Positions 8,716-16,862 of a DNA stretch of 58,097 nt are shown here, piece after piece. Source of the DNA: a virus. The DNA is taken from IMG/VR virus record IMGVR_UViG_3300030508_000030, positions 1-58,097 of that record; one strand, 5' to 3'. The notes beneath the pieces were generated by a model, which did no database searches, was not told the DNA's origin, and was given only the letters and a program-made list of their open reading frames with translations. The position numbers were made by a program, and so were the translations under genes. How positions within the stretch are numbered: the first letter of the stretch is position 1; each line of letters starts with the position of its first letter.

Positions 8716-9245
8716 TAAAGTTCTATTAGGTTGCTCTGCTGCCTTTGTTTTACGTTATTGTGTGCCGGCTGGCTCTCGAGGTTTGTTATCCTCTGAATCA
8801 GATTGGGGACGATCGCTTGGTACTTCTCTATAACCTTCGCTTGCAGACTCTGATTCGCCGTCACGACCGTGTTGTTTAGCCAATATATACTGTCGATCTC
8901 GTATGCCTGCATGAATATGCCGAAGTCGAGACTCATTTTCATGTCCTCGTCATCTGGCCAGTCGCAATAGTACTCCTCTATGTTCTCGTTAAGTATCTTC
9001 TGAGATATGACACCCTTTTTGAAGTATTCGTGCACTATTAGCTCGCCGTCGGCGAACGTTGGCAGGTTGAACGAGTAATACTCGCCTTCATCCTTGCCGG
9101 ACATGATGGAATATATTTTATTCTGCTTGTTGACAACCTCGAGTTCTGCGCCAGCGAAGGCACCCTGTTGTATGGGTGCCTTCATTTCCGGCGCTATTGT
9201 TCTTTCTGGTATGTTTTCGAATACCGATTCTTTTTTGTTAGACAT
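8715..9245 (-). CDS. Hypothetical head-block protein (about 176 aa)
   Basis: Not recognised. I prefer the start at MSNKKESV (9245) because the bases before it read GGAGAAAGAAAAA, which could serve as a ribosome site. An in-frame ATG at 9260 gives five more residues. The protein has a disordered N-terminus, a central segment with aromatic and acidic residues (EEYYCDWPDDEDMKM) and a Gln/Asn-rich C-terminus. It follows the ClpP-like protease in the same direction, so a head-assembly or substrate role is possible. Confidence 0.6.
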   Translation of the reverse strand: MSNKKESVFENIPERTIAPEMKAPIQQGAFAGAELEVVNKQNKIYSIMSGKDEGEYYSFNLPTFADGELIVHEYFKKGVISQKILNENIEEYYCDWPDDEDMKMSLDFGIFMQAYEIDSIYWLNNTVVTANQSLQAKVIEKYQAIVPNLIQRITNLESQPAHNNVKQRQQSNLIEL

Positions 9246-9286
9246 TTTTTCTTTCTCCATAAATACAAATATGATACATAGTTATA

Positions 9287-9922
9287 TTAAACTAAAATCT
9301 TATCTATAAGATTCAGACCGAGTACTTCCTCCGCGCTGACGTAATGATCGAACCCGTCTTTGGTGTACTGCTTGAGCCATTTCTTCGCCTCTTTTACGAG
9401 TTCCTTTTCGGAAAGGTCCTCTTGGCCCTTTCGCGAGTAGTGAGCGTACAGCGCAAACAACTCGAGCTGCTCGTCAGATATGTTTTTTACAGTGTTCTGT
9501 ACCTGATTCGCTGTGCCGCCGACACCCTCAATCTGCATGTCGTGTAACATGAACTTACACCTCTTTGTAGCGGACCTCACACCCGTTCCGCCGGCGAGCA
9601 ATATAGTGGCCGCGCTCATGCATATACCCTGCGCTTTAGTGTTAACTATTACACCGTCCTCCCTCTTCAGCTCGTCGTAAAAATCAAGCGCGGCCGATAT
9701 AGAATATATCGAGCCGCCGCAGCTCGATATGTCGAGCGTTATGTCGTTAAAATCTTTGTTCTCTACTACTTTCCACCACTGTTTTATTAGTTCATACTTT
9801 ATCCTGAGTATCGAGCCTATGTCCTCTGTGAGCTCACCGAACACATGTATAACCCTGCTGTCGAACCTAACGCCGAATTCCGAAGAATACTTCAACTTCT
9901 CCGCAAAAAACTTTTCGCTCAT
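9287..9922 (-). CDS. ClpP-like serine protease (putative prohead protease)
   Basis: A ClpP/crotonase-fold peptidase of 211 residues. The triad can be placed by alignment to ClpP: Ser103 in GICMSAAT, His127 in FMLHDM and Asp192 in FDHYVSAEEV, with LNLIDKI at the end. The oxyanion-forming GG (69-70, SSCGGS) is also present. In many phages such proteases cleave scaffold or capsid precursors; the setting among head and portal genes favours that role over general proteolysis. No capsid gene is adjacent in this window. The start overlaps the stop of the glycosyltransferase gene (ATGA). Confidence 0.85.
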   Translation of the reverse strand: MSEKFFAEKLKYSSEFGVRFDSRVIHVFGELTEDIGSILRIKYELIKQWWKVVENKDFNDITLDISSCGGSIYSISAALDFYDELKREDGVIVNTKAQGICMSAATILLAGGTGVRSATKRCKFMLHDMQIEGVGGTANQVQNTVKNISDEQLELFALYAHYSRKGQEDLSEKELVKEAKKWLKQYTKDGFDHYVSAEEVLGLNLIDKILV

Positions 9923-11007
9923 TTAATTTTTTTTGATTTTATAAGACTTTTCAATGTGCTGACGTACATATTGCAAACATTCTCGAAGCTGAATCTATAA
10001 ACTTCCTTACTTGTTTTTATGTAGTCTACTTCCTTTAAAGAACTATAGATTTTTTCGAATCCTGATACGCAATCGTCTATGTTCGGGACGGACCACTTGG
10101 TGTCTTCCTTGTAAAGCCACATGAACTCCTCCTTCGCAACGACGTCTTTTGTTGGGACGAGTATCGCGTTATCATTGTTTAAATAATCCATATATCCGTT
10201 ATTTTCGCTATTGAGCGTTATAATGGGTTTTCCCATCACCATCATCCTCATCAACGGGATGCCAAACCCCTCCATCTTCGAGAAGGAGGCGTATATATCG
10301 CACCGGTCCCACAGGTATGCGAGCTCGTCTTCTTCCAGGTTGCAGGAAATCTTCAATATCTTCGCCGGGTGTTTGTACTTCCTCTGTAGTCTCACCGCAT
10401 TCATCTTCATGCTCTCGTTGTTTAGAATCGTCCCAGGGCTTAGCTTGGAGTCTTTGAGCAGCAGTACGACGTCTTTGGTATACACCTTGTCTGAAAACGC
10501 CTTTATGTAAGACTCGTAAAGTATTTCTATCCCCTTTCTTGGGTGAAACGTCGACTCGTGGTATATGACGGTTCTATCGCCTACCTCACGGTCGACATAG
10601 GACTTGAATTCTTGGCTTGTTTCCGCACGCAGTATGTTAGGCTTAAAAAAGTTTGGTATGACCACAATGGGCTTTAAAACTCCGTTCTGGAGCATTATGG
10701 ACCTACCTGCGGTGCCTGGTGTGATTATCAGGTCGAACATGTTGAGCATGTCTACCACATCATCCTTTATTGAGGTGCCGTCGATCGGCTGAATGATCAC
10801 TTTGACGTCATAGCCTTGGAAGTCTTCGCTCTTGACAAACTCTGGCTGTATAAAATGACAAAACAGCAGTTCTTTATTCGAAGGCTGCTGTTTTTCCCAT
10901 TCTTTTGTAAGCTCGAATTCCTTTTCGAAACACTCGGACAGATCACCGGTTACTTCTCCTATGGATCCAGCCATCTCTGATACGAAGTGCATGCTTGTTT
11001 TACTCAT
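9919..11007 (-). CDS. GT-B (GT4-like) glycosyltransferase
   Basis: A 362-residue glycosyltransferase of the GT-B fold. The C-terminal half has the donor-binding pattern: HESTFHPRKGIE (with RKG at 157-159), ILKISCNLEEDELAYLW, DIYASFSKMEGFGIPLM and GKPIITLNSENNGYMDYL. The EX7E motif is incomplete: Glu246 is present but position 254 is Arg. Substrate unknown; it could glycosylate a virion protein, a host surface polymer or DNA. Its place within head genes, overlapping the genes on both sides, favours a virion or structural target (inference). Confidence 0.85.
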   Translation of the reverse strand: MSKTSMHFVSEMAGSIGEVTGDLSECFEKEFELTKEWEKQQPSNKELLFCHFIQPEFVKSEDFQGYDVKVIIQPIDGTSIKDDVVDMLNMFDLIITPGTAGRSIMLQNGVLKPIVVIPNFFKPNILRAETSQEFKSYVDREVGDRTVIYHESTFHPRKGIEILYESYIKAFSDKVYTKDVVLLLKDSKLSPGTILNNESMKMNAVRLQRKYKHPAKILKISCNLEEDELAYLWDRCDIYASFSKMEGFGIPLMRMMVMGKPIITLNSENNGYMDYLNNDNAILVPTKDVVAKEEFMWLYKEDTKWSVPNIDDCVSGFEKIYSSLKEVDYIKTSKEVYRFSFENVCNMYVSTLKSLIKSKKIK

Positions 11008-11194
11008 CGTCCTTTTTTACTATAGACTTAATTTTATTCTGGAGATCCGTCAGTTGGCACAACAGAAGCCCTAATTGCATACCTATGTAAGCCGTGTTGC
11101 CGTCAAAACACTTCACGGTATTTATTATGAATGATTTACTGCTCTGTAACTCGTCGAACACTTCCGCCAACTCAGTATTAATATCTTTATCCAT
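11000..11194 (-). CDS. Small helical protein (64 aa)
   Basis: Not recognised. A 64-residue, acidic and probably helical protein (INTELAEVFDELQSSKSF; QLGLLLCQLTDLQNKIKSIVKK). I use the ATG at 11194; a TTG two codons earlier is also possible. Its start overlaps the end of the 44-residue gene upstream and its stop overlaps the glycosyltransferase start by eight bases. The tight overlaps support it being real. Confidence 0.55.
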   Translation of the reverse strand: MDKDINTELAEVFDELQSSKSFIINTVKCFDGNTAYIGMQLGLLLCQLTDLQNKIKSIVKKDDE

Positions 11195-11321
11195 TACCAA
11201 CTTCAGTTTTGTGTTTGTACCTTAACTCCTTGAAGTTATCGTCAGAGTACAAGTAGAAAAGGTTGGACTTAAATATAAGGTTTACGGTCCTTATAAATAA
11301 CTTTATTAATGCTTGTTTCAT
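11187..11321 (-). CDS. Very small basic protein (44 aa)
   Basis: A short gene fills the only gap in this coupled run. It starts MKQALIKLFIRTVNLIFKS and ends HKTEVGNG. The start codon overlaps the previous stop in a TAATG junction and its end overlaps the next start. The N-terminal 20 residues are amphipathic, basic and hydrophobic; the rest contains Tyr, Asp and Lys. No family is recognised. The evidence is the overlap pattern, which matches the other junctions in this operon. Confidence 0.5.
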   Translation of the reverse strand: MKQALIKLFIRTVNLIFKSNLFYLYSDDNFKELRYKHKTEVGNG

Positions 11322-11764
11322 TAGCATGTTTGTAGTAGTGTGTTGCTCGCGTCGTAATATGTCAATACGAGAGTGTACAGACTCGCGTTAGACAGCCCGG
11401 TAAACGAACCCGAAAAGTAGTTGTTCGTCATAGGCATTGTAAAGTCAACCGAGTATGTAGGGTGACCTGATGCGGTTATCGTAGCGGTTATCTTCGCTAT
11501 ATTAGAGTTTGTAAACGTCGTGCTGTTGAGTGAGAACTCAAAATTGAACACGGTAGTGCTCGACGTATTCGTCACATACACAGGAATAGGGCAATCGGTA
11601 GTTGGCGATGACAGAGGGCACTCGGTCAGGTTCTGGTACGGCGGGATATAATCGCTACCCGCGACGTCTACCGTGTTCGCCTCCGTTAGTCCGGTAGGCG
11701 TGTCCCCGTGATTACTGTCGACCTGCTTAAGCAATAAGACTATTTTATTTCCTGTGTTTGCCAT
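11321..11764 (-). CDS. Putative virion decoration/adhesin protein (147 aa)
   Basis: I use the start MANTGNK at 11764, which overlaps the preceding stop (TAATG); a longer frame exists but its extension is a shadow of the upstream gene. The protein is beta-rich with many Thr, Ser and Asn, and it carries a CPLSSPTTDCPIPV segment followed by Ig-like beta strands (FEFSLNSTTF, YFSGSFTGLSNASLYTLVLTYYDA). This suggests an Ig-like decoration or fibre protein. Its neighbours are fibronectin-III proteins, which fits. Confidence 0.62.
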   Translation of the reverse strand: MANTGNKIVLLLKQVDSNHGDTPTGLTEANTVDVAGSDYIPPYQNLTECPLSSPTTDCPIPVYVTNTSSTTVFNFEFSLNSTTFTNSNIAKITATITASGHPTYSVDFTMPMTNNYFSGSFTGLSNASLYTLVLTYYDASNTLLQTC

Positions 11765-13218
11765 TATCTCGAATATTGTGATATTTGACCGTCGGTCGAC
11801 CACACCGATGAGGAGGCAGTATCTACTGTTCCCCAGCTCGTTGCGTATGACCACTTTGGTGCCCCTGGTGCAGCGCCGAAAAGCGTGTTCGTACCACCAA
11901 CCTGGGTCAATGTGGAAAAAACAGTGTTAGCATATAATTCCTGTATTTTGTAAGCGTCCGGTGCGGACGGATCTCGCTGTATTTTGTACGTAACGGATAT
12001 TGGTGATCCGTCCGCACCAGGATTGCCTTCAGAGTAATTGCCAGATACAAATAGCTCTCCGGTTATAGGGTCCTGGATTATGCCAAACGATATGTTGCTT
12101 TTTCCCTGCCTGTTGTTAAAGGTATAACTGTATACAACCGTCTGGTATGTACCAGACGTGGAGTCGGTATCAACAACAAACATCATGTTAGAACCGAAGT
12201 CGAATATGTAAAGCTTTTGGTAATAGCTGTCAAAAAAACCAGAACACCAATACTGAGAGCCGTAAAAAGCAACTGCTCTATATGCACCGATGTTAATAGT
12301 CGAAGGGGTCCCGGAGAAGTCGAGGTTGTATATGGCGATGTAATCATGACCGGCCGCAGAAGATTCATTCACCAAAACCCATGCCTTTCCGTTTACCTCG
12401 AAATACAGAGTGCCGCCGTCTATATAGGATGAGCCATCTGTTATGGTCGATATTGCAACATTATCAAGCGTCTTAGTAAGCGACACCCTGTCAAATACCG
12501 TTAAGGTAACAGAATAATCGTCGTATGCTATTATTTGGGTGCTGAACAAAGACAAGCTTAATCTGTTAAACCCATTGCCGGTTGAGGTGTGTGTGTTCAC
12601 ATCCCAACCATAGGCGAGATTTGCATTTGAGGAGGGCAGAATAAAAGAATCCGAATTGATGTCGTACACAGCCAAGCCGCCGGTATTTTTACCAACCATA
12701 TAAAGCCTTCTATTGTCAGGATCAATTTTGGCGGCGTATATATAATCCGTCAGGCCTATCCTATGAGTCACGCTGCTGAATCCACCGGAGTGGGAGCTAA
12801 TCGCAGATAGAACGGCCGGGTCGAAACTAAACACGTTACTCGTCGCGTCATCCTCATCAATGCAATATATCAAGCCGCTCGTGCTATCATAAAAAAGATA
12901 TGCCGGCGAACTAAAGCCTGTCCAATAGTTAATCAGATCGAACACCTCTTCCTGCTCGCAGACGTAGGTGTCTTCTATCCACACGTAGTTTGGCGTTATG
13001 ACACTGCCAATGACCGTTCCGGTAGAAGTACCGGATGCACAAATAGTTATGACCCTAAAGTCGTAATCCGTATTGTCAGTTAGGCCTGAAATACTCCAAG
13101 TAGTGTTCGGCTCGTTTGGAGTGGAGTTTGTCCAGGCGCCAGCACCGGTTATCCGGTAGTCAACCTGGTAGCCTACCGCTCCGCTTGCCGCGTCCCAAGA
13201 TAAGTTTACAGTTGACAT
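11764..13218 (-). CDS. Fibronectin-III plus propeller-like virion protein (484 aa)
   Basis: Residues 1-75 form a fibronectin type III domain (NLSWDAASGAVGYQVDYR, then ISGLTDNTDYDFRVITICASG). The rest has repeated beta-strand blocks with short turns that mix Tyr, Asp and Gly (YIYAAKIDPDNRRLYMVG, YQKLYIFDFGSNMMFVVD, GELFVSGNYSEG), resembling a beta-propeller. This would be a surface protein of the virion that binds carbohydrate or protein. The first domain is close in sequence to that of the 13503-14051 protein, so the two share an ancestor. Confidence 0.72.
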   Translation of the reverse strand: MSTVNLSWDAASGAVGYQVDYRITGAGAWTNSTPNEPNTTWSISGLTDNTDYDFRVITICASGTSTGTVIGSVITPNYVWIEDTYVCEQEEVFDLINYWTGFSSPAYLFYDSTSGLIYCIDEDDATSNVFSFDPAVLSAISSHSGGFSSVTHRIGLTDYIYAAKIDPDNRRLYMVGKNTGGLAVYDINSDSFILPSSNANLAYGWDVNTHTSTGNGFNRLSLSLFSTQIIAYDDYSVTLTVFDRVSLTKTLDNVAISTITDGSSYIDGGTLYFEVNGKAWVLVNESSAAGHDYIAIYNLDFSGTPSTINIGAYRAVAFYGSQYWCSGFFDSYYQKLYIFDFGSNMMFVVDTDSTSGTYQTVVYSYTFNNRQGKSNISFGIIQDPITGELFVSGNYSEGNPGADGSPISVTYKIQRDPSAPDAYKIQELYANTVFSTLTQVGGTNTLFGAAPGAPKWSYATSWGTVDTASSSVWSTDGQISQYSR

Positions 13219-13221
13219 TTG

Positions 13222-13485
13222 TTATGGTGTGAATTTTGGATCCTCGTAATCTGTTAAGTAATTGTAAAAGCTATCCGCCTCATAGAAATAAGCTTGCCCA
13301 CAAGCACACTCCCTCTCCATCTTCTTCATTTTAGATGGATCGTAGTCTGGTTTGGCGTGTATGAACGATCTCACCCTATAAGGCAGGAAGTCGAATTTTA
13401 TGTAAAGCACCTCTTCTTCAGCTTTGAATTCTATGGGAACACCCATGGTCTTCCTGAGGTAAAGGTTCACCATTTCTTTTGTCAT
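13222..13485 (-). CDS. Small hypothetical protein (87 aa)
   Basis: Not recognised. An 87-residue protein with a strand-rich middle (VLYIKFDFLPYRVRSFI) and a Cys pair (ERECACGQAYFYEAD) that might hold a metal or a disulfide. It lies between two fibronectin-III genes with short gaps and no overlap. No signal peptide or membrane segment is present. It is likely a minor virion or assembly protein, inferred from location alone. Confidence 0.58.
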   Translation of the reverse strand: MTKEMVNLYLRKTMGVPIEFKAEEEVLYIKFDFLPYRVRSFIHAKPDYDPSKMKKMERECACGQAYFYEADSFYNYLTDYEDPKFTP

Positions 13486-13502
13486 CTATTCTTATTTAGC
13501 TA

Positions 13503-14051
13503 TTAAGAAAAAGTAGCCGTTAAGGTAGTAACATTCGGACAAGTAGATGTGGCGGACACAACCTCTCCAGCAGATGATGCGCTGTCTATACAGTTTACAA
13601 CGACCATGAAGTCATAGGCGGCGCCTGATGTCAGCCCGCTTATCGAGAAAAGGACCGGGTCTGGCGCACCTGTGTTTGACAGTGGCGAGCCGGATGCAGT
13701 CGTGTAGACCGAATCCGAGTGCAGCTTGTAACTTATGGCGTAAGATATTGCCGTCGGTTTTTTGTCCCACTGCAAATTGGCCGTAGTGCCAGAGAAAGAT
13801 GCTACGTAATCGGTAACGTCGAGACAAGGTGTTGATGCCGTGTATACGACCCCAGACGCGCTTCCTGATGAACAGTTCGTCGTCACCCTGAAGTCATAGG
13901 AATTACCCTCCGACAAGCCTGTGATTACACAAGACGTAGTCGAATTGTGAGCATTGAACAACGTGTATGAGGAATCGGAGCTTAGCTTATACTCAACTTT
14001 ATAATCGACCGCTCCACTGGCTGGATCCCAAGATAGGTTTGCTGTAGACAT
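13503..14051 (-). CDS. Tandem fibronectin-III protein (182 aa)
   Basis: Two fibronectin type III domains in tandem: residues 1-76 (NLSWDPASGAVDYKVEYKL; ITGLSEGNSYDFRVTTNC) and about 77-172 (ANLQWDKKPTAISYAISYKL; ISGLTSGAAYDFMVVVNC). Each shows the W, Y-x-V-x-Y and G-L...Y-D-F-x-V pattern. Phage Ig and Fn3 domains commonly decorate capsids and tails and bind surface polymers. Here they form one small protein beside the related 484-residue protein, which suggests domain duplication. Confidence 0.75.
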   Translation of the reverse strand: MSTANLSWDPASGAVDYKVEYKLSSDSSYTLFNAHNSTTSCVITGLSEGNSYDFRVTTNCSSGSASGVVYTASTPCLDVTDYVASFSGTTANLQWDKKPTAISYAISYKLHSDSVYTTASGSPLSNTGAPDPVLFSISGLTSGAAYDFMVVVNCIDSASSAGEVVSATSTCPNVTTLTATFS

Positions 14052-14061
14052 TTATTGTTTA

Positions 14062-14409
14062 TTATGTGAACAGAATGGCCTCGACCGTTTCCGTCCCGCT
14101 GTTATTTATTGGGTTTGTTAATACAAATCTCGGGTTGTTAAATCCATCCGCCACGGTGACTGTAAAATCCACGGTATCTATTAGTTTCAAGCCGTTCCTG
14201 AAAAGAAAATAATATGCCGGTGTGCCACCACCATATATGACATCCACGTTAACCTGGCCCACAGTTAGCTGTGCTGCCGACTGCAAGAAGTAAGCAGAAT
14301 ACTGGCTGTAGTTGTACATATTCCTAAGCGTTTGGGAATCTTGAACAGCCGCTCCAATACCATTGGACACGTCACTAATATCTAACTGTTTAGCCTTGTA
14401 TCCTGCCAT
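14062..14409 (-). CDS. Hypothetical structural protein (115 aa)
   Basis: I place the start at MAGYKAK (14409), which overlaps the previous stop (TAATG); the longer reading adds a shadow extension. The protein has a helical N-terminal half (LRNMYNYSQYSAYFLQSAAQL) and a beta-rich C-terminal half (PAYYFLFRNGLKLIDTVDFTV). I do not recognise it. Its place between portal-linked and fibronectin-III genes suggests a virion part. Confidence 0.6.
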   Translation of the reverse strand: MAGYKAKQLDISDVSNGIGAAVQDSQTLRNMYNYSQYSAYFLQSAAQLTVGQVNVDVIYGGGTPAYYFLFRNGLKLIDTVDFTVTVADGFNNPRFVLTNPINNSGTETVEAILFT

Positions 14410-15122
14410 TAAATGTAGTATTGTGCGTAAACAATATCCGTCGTCTCGAGATTGTACCCGGCGTTGGATGAGTTCCAAGTTATCGTAGTAGAGGCGACGC
14501 CGAACGAAGGGCCCGACCCAACAGCAAACTCCGTCTTCCCATTAACGATAAGAGTAACATTGGCTGCGTTGTTAGGTGTCAGAGAGAGGTTGGACACAAC
14601 ATTTAGAGCCGTCACGGTCAACAATTCCGTCTTTGGTATAGAACTCGCCCCGACCGGATCCTGGTTTATGTTTCTCGAAACGGAAGAGACCAGTGCATCT
14701 GTCGGTAGCGTCGCGAAAGTAAACCTGTAGACGAAATCGAAATCAACGTTCTGCGTGGCGGAAAACGTGTAAGTCTGCTCTATGCCAGAACTGTCGAGGT
14801 AATAGAAACTAAGCACGTAGCCCGATGAGTAGGTTATTCTACCGTACACTTCATTGTTCGTATTAGTAGACAGTTTCTCCTTGCTCGTGGAATCGAATAC
14901 CTCGGCCTTGTTGAGAGGCGAAGACGTGATGATGCCAGTAGTAAACACGTCAGTGCTTACCTGCACGGGCACTGATACACCGTTGTTTCCGGCTATAGCC
15001 AGTGCGGACGTAAGGGCGGAGGTGACAGACACACTCAGCGAACCGGAGCCCACCGAAAGGTTTGTTATTTTAATAGGCGCGGTGATTATTTTATTAATCT
15101 GTTTCGCTGAATATAAGCTCAT
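14409..15122 (-). CDS. Beta-rich virion protein (237 aa)
   Basis: Not recognised, but clearly beta-rich, with alternating Ser, Thr, Val and Ile throughout, as in decoration, collar or fibre proteins. There is no Cys or signal peptide. The C-terminus reads TTITWNSSNAGYNLETTDIVY. It is preceded by a TATTTAAA box and coupled to the next gene by a TAATG overlap. Likely a structural component of head or neck. Confidence 0.62.
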   Translation of the reverse strand: MSLYSAKQINKIITAPIKITNLSVGSGSLSVSVTSALTSALAIAGNNGVSVPVQVSTDVFTTGIITSSPLNKAEVFDSTSKEKLSTNTNNEVYGRITYSSGYVLSFYYLDSSGIEQTYTFSATQNVDFDFVYRFTFATLPTDALVSSVSRNINQDPVGASSIPKTELLTVTALNVVSNLSLTPNNAANVTLIVNGKTEFAVGSGPSFGVASTTITWNSSNAGYNLETTDIVYAQYYI

Positions 15123-15137
15123 TTATTAATTTGTTTT

Positions 15138-15145
15138 TTAAATAT
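15138..15145 (-). promoter_or_regulatory. TATTTAAA box
   Basis: Minus-strand ATATTTAAAA, 15 nt before the start at 15122. Confidence 0.45.
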
Positions 15146-15151
15146 TAACTA

Positions 15152-15517
15152 TTATGCACAACCTGGATCAAATTCGCCATTCATCATCGCGGTTATTCTC
15201 GTCAATGCCGAATTCATATTGGCGGAGTCAACGAACACCATGACGTACGGCACGTTGTCCATCGTATTTACCGTCAGCATGGACCCCTGTACCTGTATGA
15301 CGTTTATCTGCGCCCTCTCCACGAATATGAACTGTGTGTTTTTATTAACAGTGAAACAAGCCGTGTTGCTGTCCACCTCCACGTCGTTACACACGAGCCC
15401 CTCCAGGACGTTGTTCTGGCCCTGCGAAACGGGAATTATTGTAACCGCCTTTGAGCTGTTGTACACCGGGCTCCACATCGGGCTGCCATCCGAGAAAAAA
15501 TCTGATCCTGTAAGCAT
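15152..15517 (-). CDS. Structural protein, paralogue A (121 aa)
   Basis: Not recognised. It resembles its upstream neighbour (15517-15939) along most of its length: MWSPVYNSSK...NVLEGLVCNDVEVDSNTACFTVNKNTQFIFVERAQINVIQV in this copy against KWVDKTNNTP...LIGCDVKTDIVNVSMKIEKNGTIL in the other. Both share the closing pattern PY-x-x-x-F-V/I..A. A tandem duplication is likely. The start overlaps the previous stop (TAATG). A structural role is inferred from the setting. Confidence 0.6.
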   Translation of the reverse strand: MLTGSDFFSDGSPMWSPVYNSSKAVTIIPVSQGQNNVLEGLVCNDVEVDSNTACFTVNKNTQFIFVERAQINVIQVQGSMLTVNTMDNVPYVMVFVDSANMNSALTRITAMMNGEFDPGCA

Positions 15518-15939
15518 TATTCAAATATTGCGTTTAAGTTTCCAATAGAGCCACAAACGTAAGCCTGGTCATCGTCGCAGCCTTGTATGTCGTTCCCGTT
15601 TGTAATGAGATACATCCTCAGGTCCGCCTTCACGGCTTGCGCAACCGATATGAACAGAAGTGAATAAGGAGCCGAAGACTTCATAAACAGCTTTATTATG
15701 TTGTTGTCAATCTGCCAAGAAACTATATCAGCTATGTTGAAAAGCTTCAGTATGGTGCCATTCTTTTCTATCTTCATGGACACGTTTACGATGTCCGTCT
15801 TAACATCACAGCCTATCAGGTTCTGCGTTAATATGTCGTTGTACGAAGGCACCACGGCAGCTTGTGCAGGCGTGTTGTTGGTCTTGTCGACCCACTTAAC
15901 CTGGCCGTTGTTCCAAAAGTTTGTTTGGCCTCTTGACAT
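15517..15939 (-). CDS. Structural protein, paralogue B (140 aa)
   Basis: A 140-residue partner of the downstream 15152 gene. The second half is strand-rich (ADIVSWQIDNNIIKLFMKSSAPYSLLFISVAQAVKADLRMYLITNGN) and aligns with the same region of the paralogue. Two Cys lie near the C-terminus (GCDDDQAYVCG). Its start overlaps the stop of the 15939 gene (TAATG). I infer a small structural subunit of head or neck. Confidence 0.6.
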   Translation of the reverse strand: MSRGQTNFWNNGQVKWVDKTNNTPAQAAVVPSYNDILTQNLIGCDVKTDIVNVSMKIEKNGTILKLFNIADIVSWQIDNNIIKLFMKSSAPYSLLFISVAQAVKADLRMYLITNGNDIQGCDDDQAYVCGSIGNLNAIFE

Positions 15940-16394
15940 TACTCTCTTACTATTATTTCATACTTAATATGCGTGTCCGGCAGCGTAAATATCATCCCGT
16001 TAGGGTCTGTGAATTCCACTTCGGCGTAATAAACACCAGCGCAAGAGAAGTCCAGGTGCGTCATCTGATAGCCAAGCTCACCCAACGAAAGATTAACTAT
16101 ATTCATCCTGCCCTTGAATATTATGTTGTCGCTGTAGTTAAATACATTCAAGTATATAACGTACTGGTCCAAGTTCGGCAACGTTATTGGGTCGCCGAAT
16201 TGCTCCCCAAGTTTCTTTACGAAGCATCTGAAACAAGGCATCGTGTCGCCGAGCTTTAAGTTAAACTTATAATTCGGCACAACAAGGAAAGGCTTCTCAT
16301 CGTAAGTCTTCTTGTACGCCCAAGTGTTTATGTCTATAAGATCAACCTTGTCGTAATCAGTAGTAAAAGTATTAAAACCGGATGGCTGACTCAT
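15939..16394 (-). CDS. Putative baseplate/receptor-binding-like structural protein (151 aa)
   Basis: Not firmly recognised. The strand-rich body (ITLPNLDQYVIYLNVFNYSDNIIFKGRMNIVN, then FSCAGVYYAEVEFTDPNG) resembles the BppU or baseplate-upper-protein N-terminal domain found in some phages. It follows the 16463 gene after a terminator and is preceded by a TATTTAAA box 11 nt from the start. The gene is coupled to the next (TAATG). Its place near the portal suggests a neck or connector-linked role; a fibre-base role is the alternative. Confidence 0.55.
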   Translation of the reverse strand: MSQPSGFNTFTTDYDKVDLIDINTWAYKKTYDEKPFLVVPNYKFNLKLGDTMPCFRCFVKKLGEQFGDPITLPNLDQYVIYLNVFNYSDNIIFKGRMNIVNLSLGELGYQMTHLDFSCAGVYYAEVEFTDPNGMIFTLPDTHIKYEIIVRE

Positions 16395-16405
16395 TGCATT
16401 TTAAT

Positions 16406-16413
16406 TTTAAATA
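16406..16413 (-). promoter_or_regulatory. TATTTAAA box
   Basis: Minus-strand TATTTAAAATTAAA, 11 nt before the 16394 start and immediately after the 16432-16453 terminator, which requires a fresh promoter here. Confidence 0.5.
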
Positions 16414-16431
16414 CTAATTAGAGTAAACAAA

Positions 16432-16453
16432 GAGGCCACCATAAGGTGGCCTC
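16432..16453 (-). terminator. Intrinsic terminator hairpin
   Basis: A perfect 9-bp stem GAGGCCACC / GGTGGCCTC with loop ATAA, just past the 16463 stop; on the minus strand it is followed by T-rich TTTGTTTACTC. Confidence 0.75.
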
Positions 16454-16462
16454 GTATTTATA

Positions 16463-16837
16463 TTAATTTTCAATTTCATCTTCAATCATGTTCCGAACCT
16501 TCCTGGCGCCCTTGACGCCAAGCTGTTCCTTTAGTATGTAGAGAACAGCCTTTAATTCCCTTATGGCCGCCGTATTTTCTATCAGCGAGTTGGTCGTCTC
16601 CTTGTTAAGCTGCTTGAACTCTAATATGTCTTTTTGCAGTTCCGCTATCTTGTTCTCGAGCAACTGATACTTCCCGTCGATGTACTCTGACATAGCGTTG
16701 GTTTTCAACTCGTTCTTCAGGATCCTCTCCCTGATAAGTATGTAACCGCCAATCAATGAAGCAGCGGCAGCACCTATGGATACCAAAATATCATTACCAA
16801 GGCCTTGTATAATACCCGTGTCCAGTAAGATGCTCAT
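16463..16837 (-). CDS. Membrane-anchored coiled-coil protein (124 aa)
   Basis: Residues about 15-35 form a transmembrane helix (VSIGAAAASLIGGYILI), followed by basic residues and a long coiled coil (about 45-115) rich in Leu, Ile, Glu and Lys. It ends with an acidic tail. It resembles phage holin-like or accessory lysis proteins, but its place beside the portal could indicate a head or injection role. A terminator lies right after it and a TATTTAAA box 17 nt before it, so it may be an independent unit. Confidence 0.6.
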   Translation of the reverse strand: MSILLDTGIIQGLGNDILVSIGAAAASLIGGYILIRERILKNELKTNAMSEYIDGKYQLLENKIAELQKDILEFKQLNKETTNSLIENTAAIRELKAVLYILKEQLGVKGARKVRNMIEDEIEN

Positions 16838-16854
16838 TACTAATAATTTTCTTT

Positions 16855-16862
16855 TTTAAATA
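16855..16862 (-). promoter_or_regulatory. TATTTAAA box
   Basis: Minus-strand TATTTAAAAAAGAAAA, 17 nt before the 16837 start. Confidence 0.45.

Noticed and set aside
14410-14478. Longer start for the 14062 gene (and likewise 11765-11854 and 54259-54300)
   Set aside because: These extensions read through the end of the preceding gene; the inner starts at or just past the previous stop fit the junctions used across the window.
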